DNA from: Bacillus pseudomycoides
Lineage (GTDB): Bacteria > Bacillota > Bacilli > Bacillales > Bacillaceae_G
Reading direction: 5' to 3'
DNA length: 38,149 nt
NCBI RefSeq assembly: GCF_002551005.1
Contig: NZ_NVOY01000039.1
Span: 1 to 38,149, forward strand
The notes beneath the pieces were generated by a model, which worked only from the letters and a program-made list of their open reading frames with translations, made no database searches and was not told the origin of the DNA. Every line of letters begins with the position of its first letter. The stretch's first letter is position 1. The translations under genes were made by a program, and so were the position numbers. Positions 23,427 through 31,326 of this stretch are shown here, in pieces.

Positions 23427-23664
23427 TCTATTCACCATGATAGAACATCGCTTATAGATGAGTTGGAAAACTGACATAAAACCCTCTTTCTTTTTAGGGG
23501 GACGAGAGCATCTGGCCATGCATAGAAGCGGTTAGGGCTTTTACCTGCCACATGCAATGTTTAAAACAAAAGGAGAAAGGAAGTGTAGGTCATGGTTTGC
23601 TCTGCTCTGTGTATCAGCGACGTATTGGATGAAAGAAAAACATTTATATATCATGGTGAATAGA
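23427..23664 (+). repeat. 238-nt element bounded by perfect 16-bp inverted repeats
   Basis: TCTATTCACCATGATA (23427-23442) is exactly complementary to TATCATGGTGAATAGA (23649-23664). Between them lie further hairpins: CCCT/AGGG near 23482-23500, GCAT/ATGC near 23508-23522, and a nested stem. In the nested stem, TGCAT (about 23519) pairs with ATGCA (about 23552) around GGTTAGG/CCTGCC. As RNA it would fold into one closed multi-branch domain within the flgK-flgL message. As DNA it resembles a small MITE-like insertion, although no flanking target duplication is visible. I do not recognise it. Confidence 0.7.
23592..23663 (+). CDS. Possible 23-residue peptide between flgK and flgL
   Basis: An ATG with AGGAAG eight bases upstream (and AAAGGAG before that) opens a 23-codon frame beginning MVCSALCISD and ending YHGE. 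Its stop lies inside the right inverted-repeat arm. It has two cysteines and no known relative. It may be a leader peptide, a chance frame or part of the mobile element. Confidence 0.25.
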   Translation: MVCSALCISDVLDERKTFIYHGE

Positions 23665-23728
23665 AGTAATATACCTTAAACGAATGGGAGAGTTACTGTT
23701 TGTTTAAGCAGATAGAAAGGGAGATTTT

Positions 23729-24592
23729 ATGAGAGTAGCAACATTTCAAAATGCAAACTGGGCGAAGAGCCAATTAATGCGGTTAAATACGCAGCAAATG
23801 TATCATCGTAATCAAGTGACATCTGGTAAAAAAAATATTCACATGAGCGAAGACCCGCTTGCTGCTAGTAAAACGTTTGCGATTAACCATTCTTTAGCAA
23901 ACATTGAGCAAATGAAAAGAGATTTAGGAGATTCTCAAAGAATTCTAAAGCAAACAGAAAGTTCATTAAGTGGGATTTCTGAATCGTTAGACCGTGTAAA
24001 TAAACTTACAATTCAAGCATTAAACGGAACAAATGGACAGAGTGACTTGAAAGCAATTGGAACAGAAGTAAATGAAATATTAAAGCAAGTTGTGTATTTA
24101 GCTAATACAAAGGAAGAAGGCCGCTACATATTTGGCGGTGAAGGTATGCAGCAACCACCATTTACTGACGATGGTACGTACCAAGGTGGAACGAAGGACG
24201 TTGCCTGGACATTAAATGATGGATACGAAGTGAAAGTGTACCGAAATGGAAAAGACTTATTATCCCCAACAATTCAAACGTTAGTAAAAATGAAAGATGC
24301 GATGTTAAGCGGTGATCGACAAGCGCTAGAACCGTTACTAAAGGAAAATAAAGATAACTTTGATAATGTGGTAAATCGTACGACAGAAGTTGGTGCGACG
24401 ATGAATACATTGAAGGCATTTGGAAACATTTTAGAGGAACAAAACATGGCATTAAAAGAAAATAAAGAAGAAGTTGAAGGTGTTGATTTAGCAGCCGCTA
24501 TTTCTGACTTATCATATATTAACGCAACGTATGAAGCGACGTTAAAAGCTGTTAGTACAATGAGTAAAATTAGCATTTTAGATTACATGTAA
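23729..24592 (+). CDS. flgL: Hook-filament junction protein FlgL (HAP3)
   Basis: This is a 287-residue flagellin-like junction protein exported by the flagellar system. The N-terminal D0/D1 helices include TQQMYHRNQVTSGKKNIHMS and EDPLAASKTFAINHSL. The central GRYIFGGEGMQQPPF pattern is characteristic of FlgL. The C-terminal helix ends YINATYEATLKAVSTMSKIS. AAAGGGAG precedes the ATG. It lies about 65 bases after the inverted-repeat element and 20 bases before fliD, so it belongs to the same operon as fliD and fliS. The frame is complete. Confidence 0.93.
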   Translation: MRVATFQNANWAKSQLMRLNTQQMYHRNQVTSGKKNIHMSEDPLAASKTFAINHSLANIEQMKRDLGDSQRILKQTESSLSGISESLDRVNKLTIQALNGTNGQSDLKAIGTEVNEILKQVVYLANTKEEGRYIFGGEGMQQPPFTDDGTYQGGTKDVAWTLNDGYEVKVYRNGKDLLSPTIQTLVKMKDAMLSGDRQALEPLLKENKDNFDNVVNRTTEVGATMNTLKAFGNILEEQNMALKENKEEVEGVDLAAAISDLSYINATYEATLKAVSTMSKISILDYM

Positions 24593-24612
24593 AAAACGAG
24601 GAGTGAGATAAA

Positions 24613-25944
24613 ATGGCAGGAACAATTACTGGAATCGGTGGAAAACAACAGATTTGGAATTTAGATGGTAACATGATTGATACGTCTCAATTGGTGCAAC
24701 TAGAACTACAAACATTGGAAATGAAAAAAACACCGTATAATAATCAAAAAAAATCATTAACAGATGAAAAGAATGTGTATAGTAGCTTAAAAACACAATT
24801 TGGATCATTTGTCCAAAGCTTCCAAGATTTAGCTGAATTTAAGGGTAATGAAAAAAAGGTTACTTTATCACAAGATGGCTATGTAAGTGTTCAAGCGGAC
24901 GGATCAGCTATTGCAGGAACATTTAATATTGAAGTGAAGCAAATAGCAGAACGTCATCAAATTAAAAGTGATGCAATTGCTGATATGAATGCGAAATTTA
25001 ATGTCGATGATACGATTAATATAAACGGTAAACCGCTAAAAATAACTCAGGATATGACATATAAGGATCTTATTAATACTATTAATAATGGAAATTATGG
25101 TGTATCTGCTTATACGCTAGGAAACCAAATTTTCGTATCCGCTACAAAAGAAGGAACAGATGGTAAAATTCAACTGCAAGATGGAGCTGCAGGCATACTC
25201 GCAAATAGTGGTTTAGTAAATGGCGACGGAACAATAAAAAATGAAGTAAATCCTGCGAAAAATGCGATTTATAATATTAATAACACAGGAGATGTGATTA
25301 GCCAATCTAATTCAGTAAATACACTTCCAGGTGTATCGATTCATTTAGATAAGGTGACGGAAGCCAATAAACCGATTAAATTTACAGTGGATGATTCTAA
25401 CGTAAAAGATGCTGCAGATGCTATAAAAAAAATGGTTTCAGAATATAATAAGGCTGTTTCTTCAATGGATTTGTTTAGCGGAAAAGGCGGCGTTCTTCAA
25501 GGACAAACTGTTATCCAAACAATTCGACAAGCAATGAATAAAGCCGCGACGTTTGCGCAAGACGGAAAGTTCTTATTTTCATATGGTGTTGAAATAACAA
25601 AAGAAGGCGTATTGAAAGTAAATGAGCAAAAATTAACAAAAGCGCTGAAAGAAGAACCAGAAGCAGCGAAACAGTTTTTCTTCGGAACAAATGGTTTAGG
25701 AAAACAAATGACGAAACAGCTAGATAAAACTTTCGGTGATCAAGGTTCAATTGGAGAACACTTAAAAGGCATTGATGATCAAATCAAAAAATTAGATGAA
25801 AAGATTGATGATATTGATCAGTTAAACAAGCAAAGACAAGATGCAATTGTTGATAAATATTCAAAATTAGAACAGCAATTATCGATGCTAAATATGCAAT
25901 TGAAATCTATTAAAGCAATGACAAAACAAAAAAATGATGACTAA
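24613..25944 (+). CDS. fliD: Filament cap protein FliD (HAP2)
   Basis: This is a 443-residue cap protein that folds flagellin at the filament tip. The N-terminal region has DTSQLVQLELQTLEMKKTPY, then beta domains with the GNYGVSAYTLGNQIFVSATK pattern. The C-terminal coiled coil (about 385-443) contains IDDQIKKLDEKIDDIDQLNK, the D0/D1 end. The length is in the normal FliD range. GAGGAG precedes the ATG. The next gene is fliS, 23 bases on. Confidence 0.93.
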   Translation: MAGTITGIGGKQQIWNLDGNMIDTSQLVQLELQTLEMKKTPYNNQKKSLTDEKNVYSSLKTQFGSFVQSFQDLAEFKGNEKKVTLSQDGYVSVQADGSAIAGTFNIEVKQIAERHQIKSDAIADMNAKFNVDDTININGKPLKITQDMTYKDLINTINNGNYGVSAYTLGNQIFVSATKEGTDGKIQLQDGAAGILANSGLVNGDGTIKNEVNPAKNAIYNINNTGDVISQSNSVNTLPGVSIHLDKVTEANKPIKFTVDDSNVKDAADAIKKMVSEYNKAVSSMDLFSGKGGVLQGQTVIQTIRQAMNKAATFAQDGKFLFSYGVEITKEGVLKVNEQKLTKALKEEPEAAKQFFFGTNGLGKQMTKQLDKTFGDQGSIGEHLKGIDDQIKKLDEKIDDIDQLNKQRQDAIVDKYSKLEQQLSMLNMQLKSIKAMTKQKNDD

Positions 25945-25967
25945 GAAATATAGAAGGAGTTATTAGC

Positions 25968-26336
25968 ATGCAAGCGTGGCAACGATATATGCAAAATGAC
26001 ATTATGACGAGTAATCCAATTAAAAATACAATCTTTATTTATGAAAGATGTATTGTTGAGTTTCGTAAAGTAGAAGAATTACTAAATAACTTTCATTTCC
26101 AAGAAGCTGATGAAGTGTTAGATAAATTGGAACGTATTTTTGATGAATTAAAGATGCAGTTAAATCCGGACATTAGTAAAGATTTATATGACAACTTATA
26201 TTCATTATATGACTGGATTAGCAATCAAATTCAAACAATGCAAATAGCACGTGAAGCAAAACATACGGATGCCGTTGTCCAAGTACTACAGGATTTAATT
26301 GAAGGATATCGCGGGGCGCTAGAAAATGAACAGTGA
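25968..26336 (+). CDS. fliS: Flagellin export chaperone FliS
   Basis: This is a 122-residue four-helix chaperone that binds the flagellin C-terminus and prevents early assembly. The start WQRYMQNDIMTSNPIKNTIFI matches the FliS pattern of a tyrosine-rich N-terminus, then NP and a helix. The third helix, DNLYSLYDWISNQIQ, is typical. GAAGGAG precedes the ATG. The last 11 bases overlap the FliT-like gene, indicating translational coupling. Confidence 0.92.
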   Translation: MQAWQRYMQNDIMTSNPIKNTIFIYERCIVEFRKVEELLNNFHFQEADEVLDKLERIFDELKMQLNPDISKDLYDNLYSLYDWISNQIQTMQIAREAKHTDAVVQVLQDLIEGYRGALENEQ

Positions 26337-26598
26337 AGCGTATAATAAATTTGTAAATTCTTTTAACGATACAAATGAAGTCGTTGTATCAGAAGAGGAA
26401 TTAAACGTGAGAATGAAAGAGTTTAATACGTGGTTTATTACATTAGATGAGGCGATGCGTCTTCAAGTAGCAAACGAAGTAGTTCCACTTATTACTAAGG
26501 CAGCAGAACAAATTCGCTATAAACAGTGTACTTTGGAAGAGATGATCTTAGTAAATGATGGGAGAATAAAAGCGAATTCGTACTACGGTAAATATTAA
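26326..26598 (+). CDS. FliT-like small flagellar protein
   Basis: This is a 90-residue acidic helical protein overlapping the end of fliS by 11 bases. In other flagellar systems a small FliT chaperone for FliD follows fliS at exactly this place, so FliT-like is the best guess from context. Sequence similarity is not evident. The C-terminal tail NDGRIKANSYYGKY may be disordered. A terminator follows, closing the flgK-to-fliT operon. Confidence 0.65.
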   Translation: MNSEAYNKFVNSFNDTNEVVVSEEELNVRMKEFNTWFITLDEAMRLQVANEVVPLITKAAEQIRYKQCTLEEMILVNDGRIKANSYYGKY

Positions 26599-26618
26599 AA
26601 TTTTCGTATATGAAGGAG

Positions 26619-26653
26619 AAGCGATCGTATTCGAAAGGATCATCGCTTTTTCT
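26619..26653 (+). terminator. Terminator of the flgK-fliT operon
   Basis: AAGCGAT (26619-26625) pairs with ATCGCTT (26642-26648), followed by TTTTC and a T-rich stretch. Confidence 0.7.
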
Positions 26654-26729
26654 TTTGTTTTCTTTCAGAAGGTACTTGATCTTATAAAAAAGCTTGTATG
26701 AAAAGAGTATGGCATGAAAGAAATGTTCA

Positions 26730-26754
26730 TTTTTTTATTTTTTTTTATTTTTTT
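26730..26754 (+). promoter_or_regulatory. Phased T tracts upstream of flgB
   Basis: Three T runs of 7, 9 and 7 are separated by single A bases at 26737 and 26747, exactly 10 bp apart. The tract lies about 30-55 bp upstream of the predicted flgB promoter, the place of an UP element or bent DNA. It could also vary in length by slippage. Confidence 0.5.
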
Positions 26755-26785
26755 AAAGACATTATTGAAAAAATAACATAAAATA

Positions 26786-26814
26786 TTGAAAGATACATAA
26801 TAAAGCGGTATTTT
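26786..26814 (+). promoter_or_regulatory. Possible promoter of the flgB-fliI operon
   Basis: TTGAAA (26786-26791) and TATTTT (26809-26814) are 17 bp apart, about 60 bases before flgB and downstream of the terminator at 26619-26653. It is a moderate match only. Confidence 0.4.
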
Positions 26815-26874
26815 AATAAATAGATGTATATAAAATCCGAATATAAAAATGAAGTGATGGAAGAGGGTGGAAGT

Positions 26875-27282
26875 ATGCCAGACTTTATTAGTAGTGTGAG
26901 TCATTATATGAATTATTTAGTGACAAAGCGAAATGCCGTTTCGAATAATATTTCAAATGCGAATACGCCTGGATTTAAAGGGCAAGAAGTTGATTTTTCT
27001 GAACAGCTTACAGGTAGTAATGAACTGTATAAAAAAAATGAACTAGATTTGCAAACAAATAGACAAATGTATCAAACGAATCCAATGCATTTACCGTTAG
27101 CAAATGAAAACAATACATACGCAAAGATTCGAACAAATACTTTATCTGATAAAGAAGATGGAAATAGTGTTGATATGACAAAAGAAATGATAGATCTTGT
27201 GAAAACGAATCAGCTCTATGGTATATCTATTAATGCGCTTAATACGGAATATGCCATTAATCAAGCAGCTAGAGGACGTTAA
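26875..27282 (+). CDS. flgB: Flagellar proximal rod protein FlgB
   Basis: This is a 135-residue rod subunit. The family signature at the N-terminus is KRNAVSNNISNANTPGFKGQ (about residues 20-39). The C-terminal helix, MIDLVKTNQLYGISINALN, pairs with it in the rod. ATG 26875 was chosen because it gives the standard length and follows GAGGGTGG. A longer reading from 26824 lacks a ribosome site. It opens the operon flgB-flgC-fliE-fliF-fliG-fliH-fliI. Confidence 0.93.
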   Translation: MPDFISSVSHYMNYLVTKRNAVSNNISNANTPGFKGQEVDFSEQLTGSNELYKKNELDLQTNRQMYQTNPMHLPLANENNTYAKIRTNTLSDKEDGNSVDMTKEMIDLVKTNQLYGISINALNTEYAINQAARGR

Positions 27283-27299
27283 GGAAAGAGGGGAAATAC

Positions 27300-27713
27300 A
27301 TGTTTCAGGCAATTAATGCTAGTGGCTCTGGATTGACAGCAGCAAAGAAATGGATGGAAGTTACTTCTGATAACATCGTGAATGCGAATACGACGAATGG
27401 ACCTAATGGAGGGCCTTATCATCGCCGCAGCGTTGTGTTACAACAAAATAATAGTTTTGCAAGTATGCTGCAAAAAGAGCCGGATACAGGGGTGAAAATA
27501 TCCTCTATTGAGACGGATCCAAACGAGAACCTTGTTTATGATCCTTCGCATCCACAGGCAAATGCAGAGGGGTATGTACGCTATCCAAACATTGATTTGA
27601 CAGCCGAAATGACTAATGTAATGGTTGCACAAAAAATGTACGAAGCAAATACAAGTGTACTTAATGCGAATAAAAAAATGCTCGATAAAGACTTAGAAAT
27701 CGGAAGAGGCTAA
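27300..27713 (+). CDS. flgC: Flagellar proximal rod protein FlgC
   Basis: This is a 137-residue rod subunit with the conserved start FQAINASGSGLTAAKKWMEV and the DNIVNANTT segment. The mid-region GYVRYPNIDLTAEMTNVMVA is diagnostic for FlgC. AGAGGGG precedes the ATG. It lies 17 bases after flgB and 22 before fliE. Confidence 0.95.
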   Translation: MFQAINASGSGLTAAKKWMEVTSDNIVNANTTNGPNGGPYHRRSVVLQQNNSFASMLQKEPDTGVKISSIETDPNENLVYDPSHPQANAEGYVRYPNIDLTAEMTNVMVAQKMYEANTSVLNANKKMLDKDLEIGRG

Positions 27714-27735
27714 GAGGCAGAAAGGGAGAGGGAAT

Positions 27736-28032
27736 ATGAAAATTCAGCCGCTTGTTACTATGCAACCATTTAGCGGGATTCAATCGCTGGCAGCAACGAA
27801 AAATTCTTCTACACCAGTGGAGGGAAAAAAGTTTATTGATTTATTGGAAGGGATGAATCAAACACAAAATAATGCCCAAACGGCAGTATACGATTTACTT
27901 ACAAAAGGTGTAGGTGATACACATGAAGTGCTTATTCAACAAAAAAAGGCAGAATCACAAATGAAAACAGCAGCTGTTGTTCGAGATAACCTTATCGAAA
28001 ATTATAAACAGCTTATGAGTATGCAAATTTAG
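27736..28032 (+). CDS. fliE: MS ring-rod junction protein FliE
   Basis: This is a 98-residue protein linking the MS ring to the rod. The C-terminal region, DTHEVLIQQKKAESQMKTA followed by VRDNLIENYKQLMSMQI, is the conserved FliE signature. The N-terminus is variable and Ser/Thr-rich, as in the family. AGGGAGAGG precedes the ATG. Confidence 0.93.
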   Translation: MKIQPLVTMQPFSGIQSLAATKNSSTPVEGKKFIDLLEGMNQTQNNAQTAVYDLLTKGVGDTHEVLIQQKKAESQMKTAAVVRDNLIENYKQLMSMQI

Positions 28033-28055
28033 AGATATGGACGGATGTGTGTGAA

Positions 28056-29609
28056 ATGGAAAAAATAAAAAGCCTTTTCCAGTCGTTAAAAATGTGGCAT
28101 AAGATGGTGATTGGAGCCGCTCTATTGGCCATTGTTACAGCTGGATTGCTATATTACACTTTGCCTGATAAATACGTTGTAGTGTATCAGAATTTAAGTG
28201 ATAAAGACAAACAAGATATTACTGTGGAATTATCAAAGCTAGGAGTTGACTATAAGTTAAATCAAGATGGATCGATTGGCGTCTTAAAGAAAGATGCCAC
28301 AATGATTCGAAAAGAAATGACAGGAATGGGTTTACCGTTCAACTCAAAAAGTGGTGAAGATATTTTACTTGAAAGTTCGCTAGGTTCTAGTGAGCAAGAC
28401 AAAAAAATGAAACAGCTTGTTGGAACAAAGAAGCAATTAGAACAAGATATTGTAAGGAACTTTGCGACAATTGAAAGTGCTAACGTTCAAATTACTTTGC
28501 CAGAAAAAGAGACAATTTTTGATGAAGCGAAGGAAAAAGGAACAGCAGCTGTAACAGTTGGTGCGAAAAGAGGACAAACATTAACAGAAGACCAAGTTAT
28601 GGGTATTCAATCTATGATTAGCGCAGCTGTTCCAGGTGTGAAGGCGGAAGAAGTAAGCGTAATTGATAGCCAAAAAGGGATTATTTCAAAAGGCGCAAAC
28701 GAATCGAAGAATACGGGTTCCTCTTCTTACGAAAAAGAAATAGAATTACAGCAAAAAATAGAAGATAGATTAAAGCAAGATATTGATTCAACATTAACGT
28801 CTATGTTTAAGTTAGATGAATTTAAAGTCAATGCAAAAGTAACTGTAAATTATGACGAAGTCACAAGACAATCTGAAAAATATGGAGATAAAGGTGTACT
28901 TCGTAGTAAACAAGATCAACAAGAGAAATCAACAGCTCAAGAAGGTGCAGCACAACAAAGTGCAGGAATTACAGCAAATGGTCAAGTTCCAAATTACGGA
29001 ACAACGAATCCGCAAAATGGAAAAGTTGTGTATGATCAAAATAGTGGAAATAAGATTGAAAACTATGAGATTGATAAAACGGTTGAAACAGTTAAAAAAC
29101 ACCCAGAATTAACAAAAACAAATATCGTAGTTTGGGTAGATAATAAAACATTGACACAGCGAAATATTGATATTAATGCTTTTAAACAAGCAATTGGAAC
29201 TGCTGCAGGACTACAAGCAGATCAAAATGGAAACTTTGCAAATGGTCAAGTTAATATCGTAACTGTTCAATTTGATCAACCGAAGAAAACAGAAGCAAAA
29301 ACTGAACCAGAAAGCAGCTTCAATTGGTGGCTTATTGGAGGCGTTGCAGCTGGCCTATTAATAGTAAGCGGTGCTTTATGGTATTTCTTAGCGAAGCGTA
29401 AGAAAAAACAAGAAGAGCAGTTTATTTCAGAGTTTGAGCCAGAAATAAGTGAAGAAGCTGCGACTGTTGAAGATGATGTGTTGTTTGATCAAGAGGTAGA
29501 AGAACCAGAATCGAATGTACGATCGTTAGATCAAGAAGTACAACAAGTGACAAGAGAACATACTGAAGGTACTGCAAAAGTAATTAAAAAATGGTTAAAC
29601 GGACAGTGA
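28056..29609 (+). CDS. fliF: Flagellar MS-ring protein FliF
   Basis: This is a 517-residue membrane protein forming the MS ring, near the usual size. It has two transmembrane helices: near residues 16-34 (MVIGAALLAIVTAGLLYYTL) and near 425-447 (WWLIGGVAAGLLIVSGALWYF). Between them are the ring-building motifs with YVVVYQNLSDKDKQDI and the VTVNYDE segment, plus a Gln/Gly-rich loop. The cytoplasmic C-terminus, ending in an acidic stretch, binds FliG. ATG 28056 was chosen; a GTG at 28047 is an alternative. The ribosome site is weak (GGACGG). The complete frame differs from disrupted versions reported in non-motile relatives. Confidence 0.93.
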   Translation: MEKIKSLFQSLKMWHKMVIGAALLAIVTAGLLYYTLPDKYVVVYQNLSDKDKQDITVELSKLGVDYKLNQDGSIGVLKKDATMIRKEMTGMGLPFNSKSGEDILLESSLGSSEQDKKMKQLVGTKKQLEQDIVRNFATIESANVQITLPEKETIFDEAKEKGTAAVTVGAKRGQTLTEDQVMGIQSMISAAVPGVKAEEVSVIDSQKGIISKGANESKNTGSSSYEKEIELQQKIEDRLKQDIDSTLTSMFKLDEFKVNAKVTVNYDEVTRQSEKYGDKGVLRSKQDQQEKSTAQEGAAQQSAGITANGQVPNYGTTNPQNGKVVYDQNSGNKIENYEIDKTVETVKKHPELTKTNIVVWVDNKTLTQRNIDINAFKQAIGTAAGLQADQNGNFANGQVNIVTVQFDQPKKTEAKTEPESSFNWWLIGGVAAGLLIVSGALWYFLAKRKKKQEEQFISEFEPEISEEAATVEDDVLFDQEVEEPESNVRSLDQEVQQVTREHTEGTAKVIKKWLNGQ

Positions 29610-29621
29610 GGGACATAAGTG

Positions 29622-30626
29622 ATGATAGAAGGAATCTCTTCGAAAGAAAAAGCTGCCATACTAGTTCGTATGTTAGAAGAAGATGTGGCAACAAAAATTA
29701 TTGAATATATGAATGAAGAGGAAAAAGAAGTACTGCTTCGAGAAATTGCAAAGTTTCGTATGTATAAACCTGAAACGTTAGAAAACGTATTAGGAGAATT
29801 TTTATATGAATTAAACGTGAAAGAATTGAATTTAGTCACGCCGGATAAAGAATATATTCGTCGTATTTTCAAAAATATGCCGGAAGAAGAGCTTGAGAAG
29901 CTATTAGAAGATTTATGGTACAATAAAGATAATCCGTTTGAGTTTCTTAACTCACTGACGGATTTAGAGCCATTACTGACAGTGCTAAACGATGAGTCAC
30001 CACAGACAATTGCGATTATTGCATCGTACATAAAACCGCAGCTTGCTTCAAGATTAATTGAAAGATTGCCAGATTATAAAAGAGTGGAAACGGTTATGGG
30101 AATTGCAAAGCTTGAACAAGTTGATAGTGACTTAATTGCACAAATTGGTGACTTATTAAAATCGAAATTAAACATGATGGCGTTTAGTGCGATTAACAAA
30201 ACAGATGGATTAAAAACAATTGTAAACATTTTAAACAATGTTTCTCGTGGTGTAGAGAAAGCAGTGTTTGAAAAGTTAGATGATGTTGATTATGAACTAT
30301 CTGAAAAGATTAAAGAAAATATGTTTGTCTTCGAAGACTTACTGCGTCTTGATGATTTAGCAATGCGCCGTGTACTAGAAGAAATTACTGATAACGGACT
30401 CATTGCAAAAGCATTGAAAATTGCAAAAGAAGAAATTAAAGAGAAATTATTTACCTGTATGTCTAGTAACCGTAAAGATATGATTTTAGAAGAGCTAGAT
30501 GGCATTGGTCCATTAAAAGTGACAGATGCTGAAAAAGCACAGCAAGCGATTACAAGCACGGTGAAAAAGCTAGAAAAAGAAGGACGAATCGTTGTTCAAA
30601 GAGGTGAAGAAGATGTCCTTATTTAA
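29622..30626 (+). CDS. fliG: Flagellar motor switch protein FliG
   Basis: This is a 334-residue rotor protein that transmits torque from the stators. The N-terminal domain binds FliF (SSKEKAAILVRMLEEDVATK). The middle domain has SPQTIAIIASYIKPQLASRL, the EHPQxxA-like motif. The C-terminal torque domain (about 230-334) has DLLRLDDLAMRRVLEEI, with the charged residues that meet MotA. The ATG at 29622 has GAGGGA eight bases upstream; GTG 29619 is possible. It overlaps the start of fliH by 14 bases. Confidence 0.93.
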   Translation: MIEGISSKEKAAILVRMLEEDVATKIIEYMNEEEKEVLLREIAKFRMYKPETLENVLGEFLYELNVKELNLVTPDKEYIRRIFKNMPEEELEKLLEDLWYNKDNPFEFLNSLTDLEPLLTVLNDESPQTIAIIASYIKPQLASRLIERLPDYKRVETVMGIAKLEQVDSDLIAQIGDLLKSKLNMMAFSAINKTDGLKTIVNILNNVSRGVEKAVFEKLDDVDYELSEKIKENMFVFEDLLRLDDLAMRRVLEEITDNGLIAKALKIAKEEIKEKLFTCMSSNRKDMILEELDGIGPLKVTDAEKAQQAITSTVKKLEKEGRIVVQRGEEDVLI

Positions 30627-31326
30627 AAACAGAATTCCTAAGAATTCTGTTTCTTTTTCGCATGAAACATATGAATTACAATTTCCAGAAGAAATCATAT
30701 TGTTAGAAGAAAACATGGAAGAAGTAACAGAAATAAGCGAAGCTAAGGCAGAGTTGCTTGCACAGCAGGAACAACTACAATTACAAATGCTAAAGGTTCG
30801 GCAAATGGAAGAAAGGCTAGAACAAGAGCTAGAACAAGAGAAAGCAAGACTGCAGCAAGAGCACGAACAGCTTAGCTTATTACAAGAAGAGCATCGAAAA
30901 CAAGTGGAAGCCGATCGCAGGGCAATGTTTGAAGAGCAGAAGGAAATGGCGGTTGAATGGTCAGAATTGCTTTGGGATCAATCACTGGAGCTTGCACAAA
31001 AAATTGTCAATCAAGCGATTGATATGAGGCAGCTGGAATTATTGTCAATTTTAAAAGGAATTGTTCAAACATTGCCAACATCGTTTGAAAAACTTATTAT
31101 AACGGTTCATCCGGAAACATTTGAACAAATTGAACGGGAAAAGGTGACAGCAAAAGAATATTGGCTTCTTGAACTCGTTGAGTGGAAGTATGACTTTTCG
31201 CTACAGTTTGGTGAGTTTATTTTAGAAGAGGAAAAAGAGTTTTTCGAATTTAAGTTCAGTCCAATTTTCGAAAAACTACGCCAGCAATGGGAAGAAAAGC
31301 AATTATTTGAGGGACAGAAAGTATGA
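30613..31326 (+). CDS. fliH: Flagellar assembly protein FliH (export ATPase regulator)
   Basis: This is a 237-residue protein with a long Glu/Gln-rich coiled coil (about 35-115, LEQELEQEKARLQQEHEQ) and a C-terminal globular domain with VNQAIDMRQLELLSILKGIV. This layout and the position between fliG and fliI identify FliH, which inhibits and docks the FliI ATPase. Sequence similarity is weak as usual. ATG 30613 with AGAGGTGAAG upstream overlaps the fliG end. The stop overlaps the fliI start by four bases (ATGA), so translation is coupled. Confidence 0.85.
   Translation: MSLFKNRIPKNSVSFSHETYELQFPEEIILLEENMEEVTEISEAKAELLAQQEQLQLQMLKVRQMEERLEQELEQEKARLQQEHEQLSLLQEEHRKQVEADRRAMFEEQKEMAVEWSELLWDQSLELAQKIVNQAIDMRQLELLSILKGIVQTLPTSFEKLIITVHPETFEQIEREKVTAKEYWLLELVEWKYDFSLQFGEFILEEEKEFFEFKFSPIFEKLRQQWEEKQLFEGQKV

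Noticed and set aside
23420-23728. c-di-GMP riboswitch between flgK and flgL
   Set aside because: The conserved GEMM-type core segments are absent, and riboswitches of that class usually precede whole operons. The closing helix here is far longer than theirs.
23420-23728. Classical IS or MITE with target duplication
   Set aside because: The bases flanking the inverted repeats show no direct repeat, so a transposition origin is unproven; the region is kept as an unassigned element.
26730-26760. MogR site in the T tract before flgB
   Set aside because: The tract ends TTTTTTTAAAGAC and never reaches four A after the five W positions; at best 11 of 13 positions match.
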